Origin: Erpobdella octoculata
Lineage: Eukaryota; Annelida; Clitellata; Hirudinida; Erpobdellidae
Length of the DNA stretch: 64,000 bases
Assembly: GCA_963978895.1 (NCBI GenBank)
Contig: OZ022241.1
Location: 5,718,711 to 5,782,710, forward strand
Direction of reading: 5' to 3'
Position numbers and translations under genes: made by a program. The notes beneath the pieces were generated by a model that saw only the letters and a program-made list of their open reading frames with translations, was not told where the DNA came from and did no database searches. Below, piece by piece: positions 31,401 to 40,500 of this stretch. Every line of letters starts with the position of its first letter. Within the stretch, counting starts at the first letter, position 1.

Positions 31401-33502
31401 TTAAAACTGGTTTGACAAATATTTCATGTAACATTTTTTAAAAATTAAGATTACAGATTGAACTATTTCATCATCGGCTTAACCAACCATGACTACTTTC
31501 AAAACGGAGCAAATGTCCTAAGAGATAGCTATCCACTGTGCGGTCAGTATCCAGGTGTCACTCAATGGGGTGGAATCCACAGATTATCGTGCGATACTGG
31601 ACTTCCAGCCTACAGATATCTTATTGCTCAACAACCTAGCAACCAAGAAGGGTACCTGTCTATTTGTGAAATAGAGGCATATTCGGCACAAAGTTGTTAT
31701 TACTGTTATTTCACGTACATTTATACTTAATTATCTCTTTAATACAACCTCCGTTAAAGATTACGGCCCATTTGGCGTTAATCAATTTACGTCAACATGG
31801 CGAGACGCTGGAGAAAACGACATTTTATTTATTAATGTCATTTAATTTAAAATTTATAAAAAATAATTTAGTTATTTTATTTTATACCCTAATAATAATT
31901 AATTTTTAATATACTTGTATCTTTCTTACTCATTATTGTTTTGAATTGTTTTCACTTTATCTTACCATGATACTTACTAACGTTACCTGGTCCAATTCAC
32001 CTTACCAATTTTGTTTATTTTTTATTTGCTTGAGTCCAGAGGCGGCGATTAAGGGGAGCTGGGGGAGCGACGGCCTCCCCCCAGGATTTTTCCACCAAAT
32101 AGAAAAAGTATCTTTATTAGCTCATTTATTTAGATTAGTTGATAAACGTAGTATTTTTTATACATTTTGAATTATATCTACTTAATTATATCATATATCT
32201 CTGCTAATATTTTTCAATCTTTCAGATACCTTTTGTTACATTCATAATTTGTACGTTTTTTTGTCTGCGTTCAATATTAAACAAAAGTTAATATTTTTTA
32301 TACTGTTTTTTTTAATTAATATGATGTTTTACATACAGATACAACATACTAGTGTATATTGGCATGGTCATTTAAGTTTCAAGATTCTTTAGATTGAATT
32401 TAACAAATCTTCGCCCCCCCTAGATTTCGCTGAATCGCCGCCTCTGCTTGAGTCAGTTCGTTCATTTCTGTTCTGCCGTTGGTTTTTGTTCAAAGTTTTT
32501 TGTTTTTTTGGCTTTGAAGATGAAATGTAATTTTCCAAAATTGCAGTCAGCTTGTAAAATGAAATGAACAATAAATTTGACCATTGTCGTTTTTCTCCTG
32601 CGTTTCGCCATGTTGAGAATCTGGCACGTAAATTGATTAACGCTAAATGGGCCGTAATCTTTAACGAGCTTGTATTAAAAAATATAACGCCAAACTATGC
32701 TCATAATAAACTTAATTATTTGTAAATTGACGTATATCCAGGAGTCTATTAACAAAATCCTATATAACACAGTCAATTGTTTAAACTGGTCGCTATTCAC
32801 TACATTGATTGCGCTTTCAAAAAAATGAATTGCGATCAAATCAGCGCTTAGAAAGATTGTTTTATTCCACAAGCTTTTAAATGTTCCACCATTTAGAGCA
32901 AATCTAATTATTCCGATTCACTTCGCTCAAATATTGAGCGGTTTGTGATTCTTGTCATTGCAAACACATTCGAGTATGTTTAACCGTTTTAAATGCAGAT
33001 AGATTGACGATGGGATAGTGTTGAAAGTTTAAACACATAAAAAACGTAAAAATATACTCATTTTTGACAAATAGAGTGCAATGGGTGAATTTGTGGAAAT
33101 GATCGACAGTATCTTAGTAAAGATATGTATCTTTACTAAATAAAATAAAGTATTGAAATGCTTATTTAATAATTTACTTATTAGCATTTACTAATTAATA
33201 AAATACTATGAGTTTACTTGAACTTTCTGAATTTCTTAGAAATTGTCTGGATAGCAGCGAAAGGTTATAAGCCTCAACTAACTACGCCAAATGTTATTTT
33301 GGTCAGAAGCATTGTTGAATGCATAAAAAAATGCTCGATCACAGAAGAATGCTGGTTGGCAAGTTCAGGAAGTGCAAATCAGACGTTTAACGAATGTCTT
33401 CTGTATGAAGTGCAGCCTGGATCAAAAACACTGCCGTTGTTTGTTGCAGCTCCAGGATGGGTGACTTGGAGAAGAACATTTCTAAATGATAACACAGTCT
33501 AA
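16491..33502 (+). CDS. Secreted F-type lectin with PAN/apple-like domain, gene 2
   Basis: Coding exons are 16491-16542, 24750-24989, 31450-31692 and 33240-33502, in the same phase-1 arrangement as its neighbours, giving 265 residues. Exon 1 encodes the signal peptide [17 protein letters not shown]. The F-type lectin domain has [21 protein letters not shown] with the binding His, and RADQYYYR. The Cys that precedes that His in genes 1 and 3 is Gly here (SGGSHT), while the partner in SICEIEAYS is kept, so one conserved disulfide is probably lost. The PAN-like exon keeps four Cys. The stop codon overlaps an AATAAA (33501-33506). Introns 1 and 2 are inflated by a LINE with nested hAT (19344-24375) and a repeat complex (25205-29921). 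Exon 1 and its flank resemble gene 3, whereas exons 2-4 resemble gene 1. The frame is intact, so it may be functional, but the promoter expansion and lost Cys leave that open. Confidence 0.82.
16955..17283. other. Segment in gene 2 intron 1 absent from gene 3
   Basis: Flanking sequence (CTCCTTTAGCTA before, AAAAAAATTGCAG after) is continuous in gene 3 near 35055-35075, so about 330 bp was inserted in gene 2 or lost from gene 3. No diagnostic termini are visible. The flanks on both sides belong to the exon 1 duplication shared by genes 2 and 3 (about 16360-17705 and 34480-35475). Confidence 0.55.
17710..19336. other. Gene 2 intron 1, no coding feature
   Basis: AT-rich intron sequence with pyrimidine-rich low complexity at 18700-18850 and 19080-19140. 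Similarity to gene 3 stops near 17705; similarity to gene 1 (12580) begins near 19270. Confidence 0.5.
19419..20159 (-). pseudogene. LINE ORF2 C-terminal part (fragment)
   Basis: Open for 246 codons. It starts just after the YADD block ([12 protein letters not shown], then LGVLFD) and includes [27 protein letters not shown] and GPTAWNAIP, the usual order downstream of the reverse transcriptase in CR1/L2/Jockey LINEs. It is separated from the catalytic part by the 223-bp duplication. Confidence 0.85.
20218..20663 (-). repeat. 223-bp tandem duplication inside the LINE reverse transcriptase
   Basis: Copy 1 is 20218-20440 and copy 2 is 20441-20663, nearly identical (an A/G and a T/C difference or two). 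Each copy carries the YADD catalytic codons (about 20250-20267 and 20473-20490). The unit is not a multiple of three, so it shifts the frame. Confidence 0.88.
20556..21167 (-). pseudogene. LINE reverse transcriptase domain (fragment)
   Basis: Open for 203 codons, ending within the tandem duplication. It contains [20 protein letters not shown], an Asp in [12 protein letters not shown] and [10 protein letters not shown] (reverse-transcriptase blocks). The YADD block follows in another frame. Confidence 0.88.
21143..21902 (-). pseudogene. LINE linker between endonuclease and reverse transcriptase
   Basis: Two overlapping open stretches (21143-21595 and 21402-21782) carry Arg-rich sequence with WYDADC and [11 protein letters not shown], like the segment between endonuclease and RT where LINEs keep W-x-D...K/R-R..R. 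The frame changes near 21420. Confidence 0.65.
21911..23340 (-). mobile_element. hAT element nested in the LINE
   Basis: The ends are CAGTGGCGTAGCTAGGG and CTCGCTACGCCACTG, inverted repeats typical of hAT elements. They are flanked by a perfect 8-bp target duplication ATGACGAC (21903-21910 and 23341-23348). The 1430-bp body encodes a single 279-codon frame on the minus strand, an internally deleted transposase. A related MITE is at 42197-42516. Confidence 0.93.
22103..22942 (-). CDS. Internally deleted hAT transposase: TTF-type zinc finger joined to hAT dimerisation region
   Basis: The frame is 279 residues and fully open. Residues 1-100 are charged and Ser/Gln-rich, with a basic RRKRKADE stretch that may be a nuclear signal. 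About 115-210 is a TTF-type zinc-finger region ([46 protein letters not shown]). It passes directly into about 215-279, [19 protein letters not shown], the conserved start of the C-terminal hAT dimerisation region. The catalytic DDE core between these parts, normally several hundred residues, is missing. It cannot be an active transposase. A DNA-binding, dimerising remnant could act as a repressor, but that is speculation. There is no sign that it is expressed. Confidence 0.8.
   Translation of the reverse strand: MFEKRPSGAQRRKRKADEIREASKSSKLLECFLKKAKSTPEESQQPQDTDVDEFNDQPSVQQNQQNIENSSSLSTSSDSEVEIDIISHRPNPIPAVLMLCDVGYLDFDQTSRLPIISQQLCTEMVSRGSKVFQNNNGPFAKKDGRSMTKPWFKRRLANGKGDEVNRVWLVYSPLNEAAYCFCCLLFPSSSANNKSSFELSNGFSTWRKPEKLAAHENNPCERSFSKLKIILSYLRASMGQDRLSDLALMSVEREVLEQIDFDDIINQFAAVKARKINFV
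25205..25509 (+). mobile_element. GC-rich repeat, ACTAGCGG...GGCGTTGCCCGGG head with CCCGCTCCCGGTCGCTTT minisatellite
   Basis: It starts ACTAGCGGAGATACCCGGCG and runs into pyrimidine-rich repeats of CTCCCGGTCGCTTTCCCG. An inverted, longer copy ends at 28268. The apparent Ser-Arg reading frames are repeat artefacts. Confidence 0.7.
25510..26620 (+). mobile_element. ACTAGCAGTGCCCG repeat element, copy A
   Basis: The head is ACTAGCAGTGCCCGTAGCGG, then a region rich in GGCCCG/CGGCCC, then about five imperfect copies of an approximately 150-bp unit (ACTAATTTTTAC, CAGTTTTTGAGTAGCAG, CCACATTTGAGGTCC, TTTTCAAAAAATGG). The tail is unique: GGATGAGGCGTTTGAGCTCG, a CAGT tetranucleotide array and TTCTTTTATATATATAGAT. 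No coding capacity was seen. The class is not known to me. Confidence 0.7.
26621..27715 (+). mobile_element. ACTAGCAGTGCCCG repeat element, copy B, head missing
   Basis: Only the approximately 150-bp units and the tail (GAGCTCGGCGTTGATTATC, short CAGT array, TATATATAGAT) are present, directly abutting copy A. Confidence 0.65.
27770..28268 (-). mobile_element. Inverted GC-rich repeat with 18-bp minisatellite
   Basis: This is the inverse of 25205-25509. The core at about 27836-28190 is a tandem 18-bp unit (CGGGAACGGGAAAGCGAC, with point variants). It ends CCCGGGCAACGCCGGGTAACCCCGCTAGT. The forward translation gives long RERESD-type runs that imitate an RE/RD-rich protein. The regular 18-bp period and the intronic place argue against coding. 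Confidence 0.75.
28449..28536. repeat. TATG/TG microsatellite
   Basis: TATG repeats grade into TGTGTG, between the inverted GC-rich repeat and element copy C. Confidence 0.8.
28538..29921 (+). mobile_element. ACTAGCAGTGCCCG repeat element, copy C
   Basis: Complete head, approximately 150-bp units and tail, with a long CAGT array at about 29798-29895 before TTCTTTTATATATATAGAT. Confidence 0.7.
30601..30699 (+). repeat. 48-bp direct repeat, two copies
   Basis: The unit runs from AATTTTTAAGTA to CTTATCGATCTG and is present twice in tandem with one G/A difference. It lies in gene 2 intron 2. The rest of 29922-31449 is intron sequence; 29922-30010 matches the gene 1 intron at 13610-13680. Confidence 0.85.
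31739..32678. mobile_element. Foldback (long-TIR) element in gene 2 intron 3
   Basis: The left arm, about 31743-31830 (TACAACCTCCGTTAAAGATT, ACGGCCCATTTGGCGTTAAT), is the inverse of the right arm, about 32590-32675. The arms are about 85 bp with a few mismatches. The site is empty in gene 1 near 14040. The interior has no transposase and carries a second element at 32037-32446. Confidence 0.8.
32037..32446. mobile_element. hAT-type MITE nested in the foldback element
   Basis: The termini CAGAGGCGGCGATT and AATCGCCGCCTCTG are perfect inverted repeats. The target duplication is a perfect 8 bp, CTTGAGTC (32029-32036 and 32447-32454). The element is 410 bp long and non-coding. Confidence 0.93.
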
Positions 33503-33698
33503 TAAAATGGATCATTACTTTTCATTTTAAAGTTATATTTTCACTGTTGTTCTGATTTTGTTTTATTATATTTAATATATTATTATATATTAATATATTA
33601 ATGTAAATTAATATATTAATATAATAATTTATATTAATAATTTAATATATATTAATAAATTAATATATATTAATAAATTAATATATTTTGTTTTAGTA

Positions 33699-33890
33699 TT
33701 GATATTGCTAGGCTCCGGTCTTGTGTATAATTTTATTCTTAACCTTCCATACAATTTTCCATTCATAGTCAGTGGCACCGAAGCTGGCTCGATCGTGGGG
33801 TCATTTTTAAAAATCATTTTCATCCGTTTATACTTAATATTTTGCTGTACCATGAACTACTACGTTAATACAATTTCGCTTATGTAAACA
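33699..33890. repeat. 3' flank block shared with lectin gene 1
   Basis: Counterpart of 14990-15200, with the same order of motifs downstream of the stop codon. Homology continues to about 34000. From there to 34460 is AT-rich sequence without a gene. Confidence 0.6.
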
Positions 33891-34468
33891 CTATTTTTAT
33901 TGCAATAAATCACATTTTTGATAAAATCTGAGTTTTTCAACCAGTGGCATAAATAGATTTTTAGCCTCTTATGCAAAAGGTTTGACAGGTCCCATTGATC
34001 ACTTTTAAAAAGACAGAACCGACCCAACTTTATAAAAACAAAGTATAGAATATAATTAATGCAGATGACGTGAAGAACAATTTTTCGTTGCAGAAACTGT
34101 GGATACTGCTGAAAAATATTATATTTTTATATATTTTTTCTCTTTATTTCATCTTTATTCTCTTTTTTTTATTTTTCTCTTTTTTTTATTTTTCTCTCTT
34201 ATTGTTTGCAAAATTTTTATTAGTTTTGTCAAACATTTTCAAAAATTGTTACTGTAATAACCTAATTATTTAGCAAAAAAGTTAAATTATGTTATTTAAA
34301 TAAATAATCTAAATATTCTTTAATCTGAATTGGCTATAACACTCGAAAAACTCCAGGGTTTTGCAATCCACAAAGGGTTTTGGCCATACAACGTCAAATG
34401 TAGATTTTTTCCAAAGTAAAATAAAACCTATTCCTGATTATACCTGTTGTAAAAAAGATTGACTGTAG

Positions 34469-34530
34469 TATATAAAGGATCGTCTTGCGACTGTACAAAA
34501 TATTTCGCACGAATGAGTCAGTGGTTTTTT
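34469..34530 (+). promoter_or_regulatory. Putative core promoter and 5' UTR block of lectin gene 3
   Basis: TATATAAAG at 34469-34477 is followed by GATCGTCTTGCGACTGTAC and TTCGCACGAATGAGTCAGTGG. It matches gene 2 apart from the TA expansion there. Confidence 0.6.
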
Positions 34531-34594
34531 CAGTGTTTTATAGGTGATACAATTTTTCATATATAGAATAAAAAATTCAGAACATTTGTTAAAC

Positions 34595-37500
34595 ATGAAA
34601 ATTACTTTGCTAGTCAAGTTAACAATTTTTTTGACTGGACTCAGAGGTAAGCCATACCAGTGTTGTACCATGCAATTATATTCAAACTGGTTGATCAGGT
34701 TTTCTGTTTAAACAAAAATCTTAAATTGGGTTCAATTGGGTTTTTTCAGAGTTAATCCACTATTATCTAAAAGTATCGTTTTCGTTATTAACTTTAAGAA
34801 CACAAAGTATTAGACGCATTTTTTTCGATTGATTAACTTCTGTATCTGTCTAAAACAATTTAAACGATATGCATGTTTGAGTGTTCTGTGTCGTATTTAT
34901 GTGACGAAGAACGAGAGTCCGGATATTATTTTTGGGTTTTGGGGCAGACAGGCCGCCGAGAGAACAAGACTTTCGCGGGCAGGGGGCTTGATTTACCTTA
35001 ACCCGACAACTACTACTGTGCAGTAGGATGGACAGGGCCGACAAATCGACCTCTCCTTTAGCTACGAAAAAATTGCAGCTGAAAGCAGTTAAACTACTCA
35101 TGTCCGGGATTAACTTTTTGGTACAAATCTAATGCAACAAACCTGAACTATATACGGTGTCTAGGTTTCAAAATTATTTTCTTCACAAATTTCCAAAAAA
35201 TGCGCTAAGCATTGTTTTAAATATGTTTTAACAAACAAATCTAAATTCTAAGAAAGTCGCAAATAAACTTGTTTTTTTACTGATTTCTGTGAGATAACTT
35301 ACAAACATTATTTGTTTAAAACATTTGCTTTGAAAACCTATTTATGCTTTTTTCAAGTAATTAAAAATAACCAACACTTTAATAAATGTTTTTAGACCTG
35401 TTTTGTGCACAGACCATTAAACAAACAACAAAACTGCGACAAAAACACAAAAATTAAAATTGTATTATTCAGATCGGTGATCAAAACTTTATGAGATCAG
35501 AGATCCGTTGTTGTTCCTCTCAGTTAATAAAACCTATATTTCAAATTTCAGCTCGATTGGATGACGGGAAGTTAGTTAATTTTCACTTTCAAGATATGCA
35601 AACATTCAAGCAAGCAAGCTAGTAGGCAAGCAAACAAGACCGGAGGTGAAGTAAATATAAGAAATTTAAAAATAGATACAGCCATTTCTCTTTCGGTCAT
35701 TAACAATTTGTTTGAGATCCCCACTCCTTCGGTCTTTAAAATTTATTATCTCTATAAAATCTGTAAAAGGAAAATTGTTGGTTGGTCGTTAGGCTAATGG
35801 CTAGTAGTTATTTTTATGAAATATTTTTTTATCGTTTACGTCATGTTAAGGGAATCTTTTTCCAATGTCTTTTATCTACTCGTCGTCTCTGTTTGTTTGT
35901 TTCTCTGTCTGTTTTTTTTTTGTTTTTTTTTGTCTGTCAATTTTTGAGTCACTTCCTGATGATAGATTTTTTCTACAATGCTTTTATCTACTCGTCGTCT
36001 CTGTTTGTCTGTTTCTCTGTCTGTTTCAAATCTTGCAATCAATTTTTGAGTCACTTCCTGATAATAGATTTTTTTCAAAGTTTGCATACATGCTCAAAAT
36101 AGAAGACAATGCAATATTCAATTATTAGTTTTACAATAAGTCAATTAATTTAGTTAATTTTAATTAATTTCATTTTTATATGGGAAGAAATATAATAATT
36201 TATATTCGTGACTAGCAGAACGTCATGAAAATTAAATCAAGCTACAGTGGCTTGGTGGATAAGTCTCTGCCTAAGAAGCTCGAGGTCATGAGTTCAAGCG
36301 CACTGATCGACGAATATTTTTTCTTTCACCGTGCTCAAATGTATGCACAAGATATTCCGAAAGTGAAGGTGAACTTTGGTAGAGACGGAATACACATCAT
36401 CGAACCAAGAACGGTACAGTTTCCAGCGAAAAGTGGATATGGAACAGCTGAAAGAAGAATGTTACCGTTAATACTATCGTGGGCATCAACAGTTCACAAG
36501 ATGCAAGGATGCACTGTCGACTATGCTGTAGTGTACTTAGGCAAGAAGCTATTCGAAGAAGGTCAAGCATATGTAACACTGAGTCGAGTACGATTATTGG
36601 ATGGATTAAGAATTGAAGAACTGGACAGCACGAAATTGACTGGAACAAAGCCATGTAACAAGGAAGCATTAGAAGAAATGGATCGTATGCGCAACATCGA
36701 AAATGAAGACCAACACCAAGTTGACTATGTGCAAGAACACGACACAGATACATAGTAGTTGGATACATTGAATATACAATAACACCATCAATGTATAAGA
36801 ACTTGGGGTGCTCTCGGATCGCACTTTAAAAGTTAAGGTCCATTAGAATAGGTTAAGGCCTATTCTTTTTGTATATTGCGACTTTAATATAAAATAAAAG
36901 AGTAATATAAAAAAAATTGATTGCAAAATTTGTGTTTTAATTACATATAAAAGCATTGGGTTTTAAAAATTCGTTTTTAATTTACTTGTTCAATTGTTTA
37001 CGCGGGTGAATTTATGTAGCGGCAAGTTACTTTTACAGAATGTTGTGAATAAATTTATTGATTTGCGATATAAATAAACATAAATATGTTTGAAATACTT
37101 ATTAAATATGTCGGTCTTTGTAGGTTTTATTTTGTTTATTGTTATTATATACAAAAGATTAATTGTAATGAAGGTGGAATAAATGCTAGCCGGAGATACA
37201 ATTTTGTGAATAGATTTATTGATTTGCGATATTAACAAACATAAATATGTTCAAAATACTCATTAAATATAAGCTTTATTTTGTTTATTGTTATAGTTTT
37301 GAATGTAGCGTAAATCATTAAACTTCAAAACTTCAAGAAAAATAAAAATTAATTTAAATAGTTTAGAGAAGAATATGAATAATAATTTTACAATTTGATA
37401 AGAAACCATAACATGGAATTGATCAAGTTGATCAGTGTTAGGAGATAATTCCAAGGCCGGAACCACCAATCACAAAAATTCAATTCCTTGTGTCTTTTGG

Positions 37501-40500
37501 ACAGAGTAGTTAGTGGATATCAGTTTCTTCTTGTCCCAAATGTCACTTAGAAGTTTGATTTTGCACTCGAGGTAATGGAGAATCCAACCAAGACACGGTA
37601 GCATAAGTTTCAAGCATATTCTTCTGTCAACTCTTAATCACTAAATCACTAGAAAAAAGAGACTGTCCATGTTGTAACTTTCTAGTTACAAGCCAGGTTA
37701 AACACAATAATCAAAGATTTAGAAAATTTGACTCTAGTAGAAATAGATTAGCACAAGCCGTGGGCAGAACCAAAAATTTTAATTTCTTTTAAATTAGCAT
37801 GGTTTAGAGTGGTTCAGAAGACTGAAAAGCCTGTATAAGAACCACTACAACAATTAGAGACATTTGTTTATGGTGCTTGCCTCCCCCACACCCCCTACGC
37901 TGGTGACGCCGGTTTGGTTCGAACCGCCGTCCTTTAAGCCACCAGACGAACGCTTTACCGGAATGCCACCAGCGCCGCTTGAATGGCAATTACAATTTGA
38001 CAGCCGAAGCAGGAAGATATCTAGCAGCAGTTTTTCTATTTCACAGTTCTGAGAATCAGAGATAAGTAGAATATTATTAACAAGTGCATTTGTGGATAGG
38101 TCAGTATAAAAAAACATATAGGTAATTAACTAAAAGAATCAAACAGCAAGATCAAGTCAATACCATTCACCGGAATTCGATAACTAGTCAAAAACTAGAT
38201 AAGCACAGATTTGATACAAATTAGTTAAAAGCGACTATAGCACATTTACCAAATAAAATTAACTCTACCTGCAGAAACCAATATTGAGAGTTTCATTACC
38301 TTTTCCAGTCAACAATGACTATAAATTAAATTGCAATTTATATTATTTTTAAGTAGATCTAATAAACTCAAAGTAGAAACCAAATCGTTTCAGCAAAATG
38401 TACTAGTGAGTCACAAAGCGTAAAATGTCGCTGACAGATTGATCAGTTCATGCAGGAGCGGATGCAAGATTAGCAAAAGAAGGGGTTCCAAAATGGGGTG
38501 GGTAGAAACAAAAAATTCAGTATTGTGTCAGATTTATAGGTTTTGGCATTAACGTTTTTTCAATATTTAGTCGTTCAAAAACAATTTCTGTAACAGTTTT
38601 CAGCAGAATAAAATAGGTAGTTCAGTTTATTGATTTTCTTTGGAGTCCAGTTTTATTTTTACAACACATGGTATAACATAAAAACATGATTAAAAATGCA
38701 CTGCAAAAAACGTATCTGTGTAAACCCACAAGTGATAGCAGATGAACAATAATTCCAAACATAGTTTCATATATCTAATACTAGCAGTGCCCGTAGCGGC
38801 TTCGCTCGCATGAAATTAAAGAATTTGAATCGTGCATGCATAGTAGAGTACTGCACGGATCAATTTTTTAGGTCTCGGCTCGGCCCGTCGACAACTTGGC
38901 CCAGCCCGTTTCAAAAACCGAAATTCCTGCCCTGGCACGGCCTGTCTAATATGGGCCCGGTCCGGTTTTACAGGCCTAGAAGTTCTATATACTTGATGAA
39001 AAACTTCGGCCCGTCCCACATTGACTTCAGGTTTAGCCCGGTCCGTCTGAACACCCTAAAATAACTAAAATGTCTATATACTTGGTTAAAAATCTCGGCC
39101 CGTCCCACCTTGATTTAAGGTTTGGACAGGGCCTTATGAAGACCCTAAAATAACGGCTTGGCCCGTCCGTCCGGTGATAAACTGAATTCATCTACTTTTC
39201 ACCGGCACAAAACCTCAAAATACTAATTTTCACATCTGTAGCACTTACAGTTTTTGAGTAGCAGTAATTTTAAAATCAAATAACCTTTTTTCCACTTCAC
39301 ATTTGAGGTCCTGAAAACCAAATTTTCAAAAAATGGTGAAACACGTATATCATTATTTTTAGAGTAGAAACTAAATACTAATTTTACTTTTGTAGTATTT
39401 ACAGTTTTTGAGTAGCAGTTACTTTAAAAACCAAGTAACCCTATTTTCCACCCCATATTTGAAATCCTGGAAACCAAATTTTTAAAAAATGGTAAAACAC
39501 GTATATCATTATTTCTGGAGTAGAAACTAAATACTAATTTTTACTCCTGTAGCATCTACAGTTTTCGAGTAGCAGTTACATTAAAAACCAAATAACCTTA
39601 TTTTCCACCCCACATTTGAGGTCCTGGAAACCAAATTAAAAAAAAAAAATGGTTAAACACTTATATCTTTGTTTTTAGAATAGAAACTAAATAATAATTT
39701 TTACATCTGTGGTATTCACAGTTTTTGAATAGCAGTTACTTTAAAAAACAAATAACCCTATTTTCCACCCCACATTTGAAGTCCTGGAAACCAAATTTTC
39801 AAAAAATGCTAAAACACGTTTTTCATTATTTTTGGAGTAGAAACTAAATACTACTGTTTACTCCTGTAGCATTCACAGATTTTGAGTAGCATCTACTTTA
39901 AAAATCAAATAACCCAATTTTCCAACCCACATTTGAAGTCCGGGAAACCGAATTTTCAAAAAATGCTAAAACACGTATTTCATTATTTTTTGAGTAGAAA
40001 CTAAATACTAATTTTTACTCCTGTAGCATTAACAGTTTTTGAGTAGAAGCTACTTTAAAAACCAAATAACCCAATTTTCCAACCCACATTTGAAGTCCGG
40101 GAAACCGAATTTTCAAAAAATGCTAAAACACGTATTTCATTATTTTTTGAGTAGAAACTAAATACTAATTTTTACTCCTGTAGCATTAACAGTTTTTGAG
40201 TAGAAGCTACTTTAAAAACCAAATAACCCAATTTTCCAACCCATATTTGAGGTCCGGGAAAGCGAATTTTCAAAAAATGGTGAAACACGTATCTTTTTAT
40301 TTTTCAAAAAGAATCTATATACCAAATTTTAAAAACTCCTCATTTTTGGTTTTCGAGATATACATTGTTTTAGAAAAAAGTTTGTTTTCCAGTTTTTTCC
40401 CCTCAGGAGCAAAATTTTCAAAAATCCTTTCTTAGCGGATGTTTACGCTATAAAAGTAATATAAGTTCCAAATTTCACGTTCCTAGGATGAGGCGTTTGA

